In this document: one piece after another, positions 6,531 to 10,015 of the stretch
Numbering within the stretch: position 1 is the first letter of the stretch
Layout: each line of letters starts with the position of its first letter
NCBI GenBank assembly: GCA_038248985.1
Contig: JBBRWV010000128.1
Location: forward strand, 1 to 10,015
Source of the DNA: JBBRWV01 sp038248985
GTDB taxonomy: Bacteria > Planctomycetota > Phycisphaerae > WQYP01
Direction of reading: 5' to 3'
Length of the DNA: 10,015 nucleotides
Made by a program: the position numbers and the translations under genes
The notes under the pieces: model-generated
Seen by the model: only the letters and a program-made list of their open reading frames with translations
Databases searched by the model: none
Told to the model about the DNA's origin: nothing

Positions 6531-6782
6531 TCAGAGCCAGCGAGAGAGACCGGTGTAGAGAAGGGTCAGTAGAACGGCGGCGGCGACCATGACGAGCAGG
6601 ATTTGGCAGCTCATCAGGGTGACGGCGCGGGGGAGAGATTTGAGATCGGAATGGCGGGTGGTGCGGTAGATGAGGCTGATGGCGATGACGAGGGGGACTA
6701 CGAGCCAGAGCCAATAGGCGTGCATTTCGGGGAAGAGGGCGGAAATGGGGTCGATGAACGGGGTGAAGGCGAGAGGCATCAT
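6531..6782 (-). CDS. Small two-helix membrane protein (83 aa), unknown function
   Basis: The 83-residue product begins MMPLAFTPFIDPISALFPEM and has two strong hydrophobic segments: YWLWLVVPLVIAISLIY (about 26-42) and AVTLMSCQILLVMVAAAVLLTLLY (about 55-78), joined by a short basic loop (RTTRHSDLKSLPR). Both ends may face the same side. Its start overlaps the stop of the upstream gene in ATGATG: ATG 6782 gives a 4-base ATGA overlap, and ATG 6779 one codon later is equally possible, so translation is very likely coupled. It ends only 3 bases from the murJ stop on the other strand. I recognise no family; tight coupling suggests it works with, or is inserted alongside, the TM2-like protein encoded upstream. 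Confidence 0.72.
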   Translation of the reverse strand: MMPLAFTPFIDPISALFPEMHAYWLWLVVPLVIAISLIYRTTRHSDLKSLPRAVTLMSCQILLVMVAAAVLLTLLYTGLSRWL

Positions 6783-7444
6783 TTGGCACCGCCCTTCGAG
6801 GAGGACTTTTTGTTTTCGCCGGAGTCGCGGGGGGTGCCGGTGACGCGGAGGAGGAGGTCGAAGATAACGAGGAGGTTGAGCATGCCGGCGATGCCGCAGT
6901 AGACGGCACCGACATCCTGAATTTTGGGGCTGTAGGAGAGAAGGGGGTGTTGGGTGAGGTTTTTTTTGCCATACGCGATGCGTTGGGCTTGGACTTGGGC
7001 TTGTTCTTCGGGGGAGGGGTTGGATTTCCATTCCTCGGGGCGGTCGGCTTGATAATCGGATTTCAGTTGGATGATTTCGGCTTCTTTGGCGCGGGCGACC
7101 TTGTTGAAGACGAGCATGGGCCAGCCGGAGAGGAATTGAGTGTAGGTCCAGATGGGTTGTTCGGGGGGGCTGAGGGCCTTGATTCCGCCGAGGAGGAGGC
7201 CGCCGACGAAAAGGCCGTGGATGGTGAGGGCGAAGATGAGTCCGCGGGTTTTCTGTCCAACCATGAAGTGGCCGAGGCCGGGGACCATCCAGGCGAGGAC
7301 GATGGCGAGGTAACCGACGGGGCCGAGGGATTCGGCGGGGAGGGGCGCGGGTAGGCGCGGCGCTGGAACCGGTTGCGGCGCGGGCAGGGGAGCGGCAGGT
7401 GGGGATGAGGGGGGCGTCAGATCTGAGCCCGCGCTGTCGGTCAC
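6779..7444 (-). CDS. Proline-rich TM2-like membrane protein (DUF6677-like)
   Basis: From GTG 7444 the product has 221 residues. An N-terminal Pro/Ala-rich stretch (about 10-38) precedes a TM2-like hairpin: LAWMVPGLGHFMVGQKTRG (50-68), where PG.GH...GQ..RG is the TM2-type turn, then IFALTIHGLFVGGLLLGG (70-87). A hydrophilic, Glu/Gln-rich middle (about 119-160) contains EIIQLKSDYQADRPEEW. Another hydrophobic segment (about 179-200, AVYCGIAGMLNLLVIFDLLL) is followed by a Lys/Ser-rich tail. I associate this layout with the planctomycete family DUF6677; this is recall, not a search. The frame stays open to an ATG at 7627, but GTG 7444 is preferred: GAGG lies 6 bases upstream, a good promoter candidate (7494-7522) lies inside the longer version, and the extra 61 residues look non-protein-like. 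Function is unknown. Confidence 0.75.
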   Translation of the reverse strand: MTDSAGSDLTPPSSPPAAPLPAPQPVPAPRLPAPLPAESLGPVGYLAIVLAWMVPGLGHFMVGQKTRGLIFALTIHGLFVGGLLLGGIKALSPPEQPIWTYTQFLSGWPMLVFNKVARAKEAEIIQLKSDYQADRPEEWKSNPSPEEQAQVQAQRIAYGKKNLTQHPLLSYSPKIQDVGAVYCGIAGMLNLLVIFDLLLRVTGTPRDSGENKKSSSKGGAK

Positions 7445-7493
7445 TTCGAACCTCGTGAGTTTGCGCGTGGAGTTTACGCGGTGGAAACCTTCA

Positions 7494-7522
7494 AGAATAC
7501 ACCTCTTGGGGGTGCTTGCCAA
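7494..7522 (-). promoter_or_regulatory. Probable promoter of the DUF6677-like/small membrane protein operon
   Basis: On the minus strand TTGGCA (complement of 7517-7522; 5 of 6) and TATTCT (complement of 7494-7499; 4 of 6) are separated by 17 bases. Initiation near 7487 would leave a leader of about 43 bases before GTG 7444, which supports that start codon. Confidence 0.42.
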
Positions 7523-7554
7523 CCGTGTGGGGTTAGGTTGTTTTGGGAAGGCGC

Positions 7555-7584
7555 TTGCTGCGCGGGTGGATTGGCGTCGATAAT
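7555..7584 (+). promoter_or_regulatory. Possible promoter of the ABC exporter gene
   Basis: TTGCTG (7555-7560; 3 of 6) and GATAAT (7579-7584; 5 of 6) are 18 bases apart. The start would be near 7591, about 63 bases before GTG 7654. With the minus-strand candidate at 7494-7522 it would make the 209-base gap a divergent promoter region. Confidence 0.3.
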
Positions 7585-7653
7585 CCCTGCGGCGTGGGCC
7601 CGAGCATGTGAGCGACAGTATCCTCATTTACCCGGCCCGCGAGGAAAGGCCCC

Positions 7654-9459
7654 GTGTCCAAGACAATTGATTCGGATCTGCAACGAGTTTTGGTAATCCC
7701 ATTTCGGAATAACCATCCGCTGGTGACATTGTGGCGTTTGTATGGGGGGCAGCAACTGCGGTTGTTACTGGCGATGATATTTTTCATCATCAAGCAATCG
7801 CCGCAGTATTTTGTGCCGGTGGCGGCGGGGTCGCTGGTGACGGCGGTGACGATGCATATCAAGTCGCCGGATTCGGCGGCGAGCGAGCAGGCGTTGCGGG
7901 AGGCGGTGTTCAATGCGATTCTGCTGGTGGTGCTGATTGTGCAGAATGTGCCGACGCACACGGTGTACACGTTTTTTTTGAGCCGGGCGATGCGGCACGT
8001 ACAGCTGGTGTTGCGGGCGGCGCTGCTGATGCGTTTGCAGCAACTTTCGATATCGTTCCATGATGATTTCATGGGGGGGAGGATGCAGTCGAAGATTTTG
8101 CGGGATGTGGAGTCGGTGGAGACGCTGTCGCGGTCGGCGTACAACAACATCCTGTCGGCGCTTTTGGCGACGATATTGCCGATCACGTTTACGATCATCA
8201 AGGGGCAGTGGCAGATTCTGGCGTTTTTCCTGCTGGCGGCGCCGTTGGTGGCGGGGTTGATGTGGTCGTTTCGCGGGCAGATGGCGACGCGGAACCGGGA
8301 GTTCCGGCAGCAGATGGAAAACATGTCGGCGCAGGTGAGCGAAGTGATCGACATGATTCCGGTGACGCGGGCGCACGCGGCGGAGGAGAAGGAGACGGCG
8401 CGGATTCGACTGCAGTTGCAGAAGATTCGGATCGTCGGGCAGAAGTTGGATGTGACGAATGAGTTGTTTGCCTCGTCGTCGTGGTGCACGTTCCAACTGT
8501 TTAGTTTTGGGTGTCTGGCGTACACGGTGACGATGGCGTGGAACGGGGTGATTGAAGTGGGGGATGTAGTGATGTACCAGGGATTTTTCGGGGCGCTGAT
8601 CGGGGCGACGAGCCAGTTGCTGGCGACGTATCCGCAGATCACGGCGGGGATGGAGTCGATGAAGAGCATTTCGGAGATTTTGGAATCGCCGGATGTGGAG
8701 TTGACGACGGGCAAGCAGCGCGTGCCGCAGGTGGCGGGGCGGGTGACGTTCGAGAATCTTTCGTTCCAGTATCCGAAGACGGAGCGGCCGGCGATTGTCG
8801 ATTTGAACTTGGATGTGGCGGCGGGGGAGTGCGTGGCGTTTGTGGGGGAATCGGGATCGGGGAAATCGACGCTGATGAATCTGGTGATTGGGTTTCGGCG
8901 CCCGACGGCGGGGCGGATTTTGCTGGACGGGGTGAACATGGAGCAGTTGAATCTGCGGGATTTTCGGAAGTTTCTGGCGGTGGTGCCGCAGCAGACGGTG
9001 CTGTTTTCGGGATCGATCCGGGACAACATTACGTATGGATTGGATGGGGTGAAGGCGGCGGATGTGGAGCGGGTGGTGGAGATGGCGAACGTGAAGGAGT
9101 TTGTGTCGCGGTTGCCGCAGGGGCTGGATACGCCGGTGGGGCCGCATGGGGGGAAACTGTCGGGCGGGCAGAGGCAGCGGATTGCGATTGCGCGGGCGGT
9201 GTTGCGGAATCCGCGGGTGATTATTCTGGATGAGGCGACGAGCTCGCTGGATGTGATTTCGGAGCATCTGGTGCAGGAGGCGATCAATCGGCTGATCAAG
9301 GGTCGGACGACGTTTATTGTGGCGCATCGGCTGAGCACGATTCGCCATGCGGATCGGGTGGTGGTGATGGCGGATGGGCGGGCGGTGGAGGTGTGGACGC
9401 AGGAGGAGTTGCTGGCGCGGGAGGGGGCGTTTTGCAAGTTGAAGATGCTGCAGGTGTGA
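7654..9459 (+). CDS. ABC exporter, fused membrane and ATPase domains (MsbA/lipid-exporter type)
   Basis: The 601-residue protein is a half-transporter that should dimerise in the cytoplasmic membrane and use ATP to export lipid, peptide or drug-like substrates. The N-terminal transmembrane domain (about 30-330) has some six hydrophobic segments and the long cytoplasmic helices of type IV exporters (HDDFMGGRMQSKILRDVESVE, 136-156). The nucleotide-binding domain (about 362-601) is complete: Walker A GESGSGKST (398-406), Q-loop Gln446/447 before TVLFSGSIRDNI, signature LSGGQRQR (502-509), Walker B VIILDEATSSLD (522-533) with Glu527, and H-loop His558 in VAHRLSTIRHADR. The usual GTHEEL after the H-loop reads WTQEEL (581-586), a minor variation. 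GTG 7654 is chosen because GAGGAAAGG (7641-7649) lies just upstream. Substrate cannot be assigned; being a single gene with no partner, it should act as a homodimer. Confidence 0.9.
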   Translation: MSKTIDSDLQRVLVIPFRNNHPLVTLWRLYGGQQLRLLLAMIFFIIKQSPQYFVPVAAGSLVTAVTMHIKSPDSAASEQALREAVFNAILLVVLIVQNVPTHTVYTFFLSRAMRHVQLVLRAALLMRLQQLSISFHDDFMGGRMQSKILRDVESVETLSRSAYNNILSALLATILPITFTIIKGQWQILAFFLLAAPLVAGLMWSFRGQMATRNREFRQQMENMSAQVSEVIDMIPVTRAHAAEEKETARIRLQLQKIRIVGQKLDVTNELFASSSWCTFQLFSFGCLAYTVTMAWNGVIEVGDVVMYQGFFGALIGATSQLLATYPQITAGMESMKSISEILESPDVELTTGKQRVPQVAGRVTFENLSFQYPKTERPAIVDLNLDVAAGECVAFVGESGSGKSTLMNLVIGFRRPTAGRILLDGVNMEQLNLRDFRKFLAVVPQQTVLFSGSIRDNITYGLDGVKAADVERVVEMANVKEFVSRLPQGLDTPVGPHGGKLSGGQRQRIAIARAVLRNPRVIILDEATSSLDVISEHLVQEAINRLIKGRTTFIVAHRLSTIRHADRVVVMADGRAVEVWTQEELLAREGAFCKLKMLQV

Positions 9460-9470
9460 GGGGGTAATAA

Positions 9471-9568
9471 GGGTAAGGCGCTCATCAGGAGGGGGGTAAG
9501 GCGCTCATCGAGATTTTTGGCGTAAGTTGAGTGGTGGCAGAGGTTTGGGGTAAGGCGCTCATCAGGAG
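9471..9568. repeat. Three direct copies of a 16-base motif
   Basis: GGGTAAGGCGCTCATC occurs at 9471-9486, 9494-9509 and 9548-9563. Copies one and three also share the next five bases, AGGAG (to 9491 and 9568). Start-to-start distances are 23 and 54 bases. The motif includes the palindrome GCGC. The array begins 11 bases after the ABC gene stop and is not part of any supported gene. Role unknown; protein-binding sites or remnants of a local duplication are possible. Confidence 0.8.
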
Positions 9569-9645
9569 TGTACACAGGGGCTGGGAGGGTTTTGAGGAGG
9601 GTGAGAAAGGGGGCTAAAACGGCGAATAATGCTATTGTAAATTGA

Positions 9646-9677
9646 AGGGGAACATAGCACATTACAGGGGAACATAG
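9646..9677. repeat. Tandem pair of AGGGGAACATAG
   Basis: The 12-base motif occurs at 9646-9657 and 9666-9677, a 20-base period (about two helical turns). The surrounding 9569-9724 is G-rich, has many stops, and shows nothing else I can support. Confidence 0.6.
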
Positions 9678-9724
9678 GGGAATGGGGTAAAGGGCGGCGG
9701 GGGCGGGAGTTATGGATGATTCTG

Positions 9725-9754
9725 CATCGCAAGTGGGCTGCAAACCTTGCGATG
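9725..9754 (+). repeat. Inverted repeat CATCGCAAG/CTTGCGATG
   Basis: CATCGCAAG (9725-9733) and CTTGCGATG (9746-9754) form a perfect 9-bp stem with a 12-base loop. The same octamer pair recurs at 9804-9820, so the arms can also pair with those. A weaker hairpin (TTCAAAACC 9765-9773 with GGCTTTGAA 9784-9792, one mismatch) lies between the two. Confidence 0.7.
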
Positions 9755-9803
9755 GTTGCCGGACTTCAAAACCGCATTCTTGAGGCTTTGAACGGAGTTT
9801 GAG

Positions 9804-9827
9804 CATCGCAAGTTGCGATGGTTTTTT
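9804..9827 (+). terminator. Hairpin followed by a T-run, possible intrinsic terminator or attenuator
   Basis: CATCGC (9804-9809) and GCGATG (9815-9820) form a 6-bp stem with loop AAGTT, followed by G and six T (9822-9827). This has the form of a short intrinsic terminator for plus-strand transcripts. It lies 345 bases after the ABC stop and before the reading frame at the right edge. The stem is short, so efficiency is uncertain. Confidence 0.45.
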
Positions 9828-9857
9828 GCGAGCGGGTTGAGGTGGTTGTGCGTTTTT

Positions 9858-10015
9858 GTGAATTTTTCGGGCGATGGGGGGAGATGGTGGGCGGCGGCGA
9901 TCCTGGCGAAGAGATGGGGCCAAGTCGCGGTGCTGGCGGCGATCCTGGCGGCGACGGTGAACCTGGCGGCGGAGCTGGCGACGGTGGCGATGATCCTGGC
10001 GAAGGAGCCGAGAGG
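9858..10015 (+). CDS. Possible 5' part of a repetitive, hydrophobic protein (partial)
   Basis: A frame open from 9792 to the right edge reads, from about 9885, an Ala/Leu/Ile/Val-rich sequence (AAAILAKRWGQVAVLAAIL, then AATVNLAAELATVAMILAK). Third codon positions are dominated by G (gcg, ctg, gtg, aag), as in the murJ and ABC genes; the other plus-strand frame with no stop (from ATG 9818) gives a Gly/Asp/Pro-rich reading with weaker codon bias. The hydrophobicity suggests a membrane helix or an amphipathic Ala-rich repeat. The start is unclear: GTG 9858 is listed, TTG 9813, 9837 and 9846 are alternatives, and none has a good ribosome-binding site. I do not recognise the family, and low-complexity non-coding DNA remains possible. 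Confidence 0.3.
   Translation, partial: MNFSGDGGRWWAAAILAKRWGQVAVLAAILAATVNLAAELATVAMILAKEPR
9893..10001. repeat. Imperfect GATCCTGGCG repeats spaced in multiples of three
   Basis: GATCCTGGCG occurs at 9899-9908, 9941-9950 and 9992-10001, with GAACCTGGCG at 9959-9968 and shorter relatives (GTGCTGGCG, GAGCTGGCG) at 9930 and 9972. Offsets of 42, 18 and 33 bases are all multiples of three. The longest identical unit is GGCGGCGATCCTGGCG (9893-9908 and 9935-9950). The phase fits a coding repeat (ILA/NLA units). Confidence 0.65.

Noticed and set aside
9471..9568. On the minus strand the three-copy repeat contains CTGATGAG, the conserved core of hammerhead ribozymes.
   Set aside because: No GAAA core with a matching stem II follows any copy, and no closing stems I and III were found. 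The match is only 8 bases.
9725..9820. The cloverleaf-like set of stems, with a TTCAAA element in the middle, suggested a tRNA or tmRNA-like gene.
   Set aside because: Stem lengths, T-loop consensus and an anticodon arm do not fit, and there is no CCA-type acceptor end.
7533..9923. A 796-codon open frame on the minus strand across the ABC exporter gene.
   Set aside because: It is antisense to a gene with every ABC motif intact. Strong G bias at third positions of the sense gene removes stops from the antisense frame; the translation is Ser/Thr/Arg-rich without recognisable domains.
9818..10015. A second plus-strand frame from ATG 9818 encoding a Gly/Asp/Pro/Glu-rich, collagen-like reading of the edge repeats.
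   Set aside because: Third-position bias is weaker than in the hydrophobic frame, and the ATG sits in the inverted repeat with no ribosome-binding site. It cannot be fully excluded because both frames leave the window.

Overview
The window looks like a chromosomal segment of a planctomycete, plausibly class Phycisphaerae. The evidence is an exported squalene-cyclase-like toroid protein, a C-terminal tail of a type I associate with planctomycete hypothetical proteins, a short proline-rich membrane protein resembling DUF6677, and high GC with recognisable Shine-Dalgarno sites before most genes. The lineage is inferred from family impressions, not from a search. No rRNA, tRNA, CRISPR array, insertion sequence or phage gene was seen.

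Layout. Positions 1-195 are the 3' end of an unrecognised gene. Positions 217-1269 encode an exported alpha/alpha-toroid (prenyltransferase/squalene-oxidase repeat) protein. Positions 1383-3577 hold two translationally coupled HtrA-like genes: the first keeps its His-Asp-Ser triad and has a C-terminal PDZ domain; the second has lost the catalytic His and Ser (now Ser and Cys) and carries its PDZ domain inside the protease fold. A mostly non-coding stretch with one possible 53-aa ORF follows. A PHP-family (CpsB/YwqE-like) phosphatase on the minus strand (3976-4692) is head-to-head with a MurJ lipid II flippase (4725-6527). Two coupled small membrane-protein genes on the minus strand (6531-7444) are convergent with murJ and divergent from an MsbA-type ABC exporter (7654-9459). 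The last ~550 bases hold short direct repeats, an attenuator-like set of inverted repeats, and the start of a repetitive, hydrophobic reading frame that leaves the window.

Common theme. Almost every gene acts in or across the cell envelope: lipid II flipping, ABC export, envelope proteolysis, and possibly control of polysaccharide synthesis by a PHP phosphatase. The genes form several separate transcription units, not one pathway operon.

Most notable points: (1) the plus strand changes from strongly C-rich to strongly G-rich around 2.2-2.9 kb, whatever the gene orientation, as expected at a replication-strand switch; (2) the coupled protease/pseudoprotease pair with a nested PDZ domain; (3) four mutually pairable CATCGCAA/TTGCGATG arms ending in a T-run at 9725-9827.
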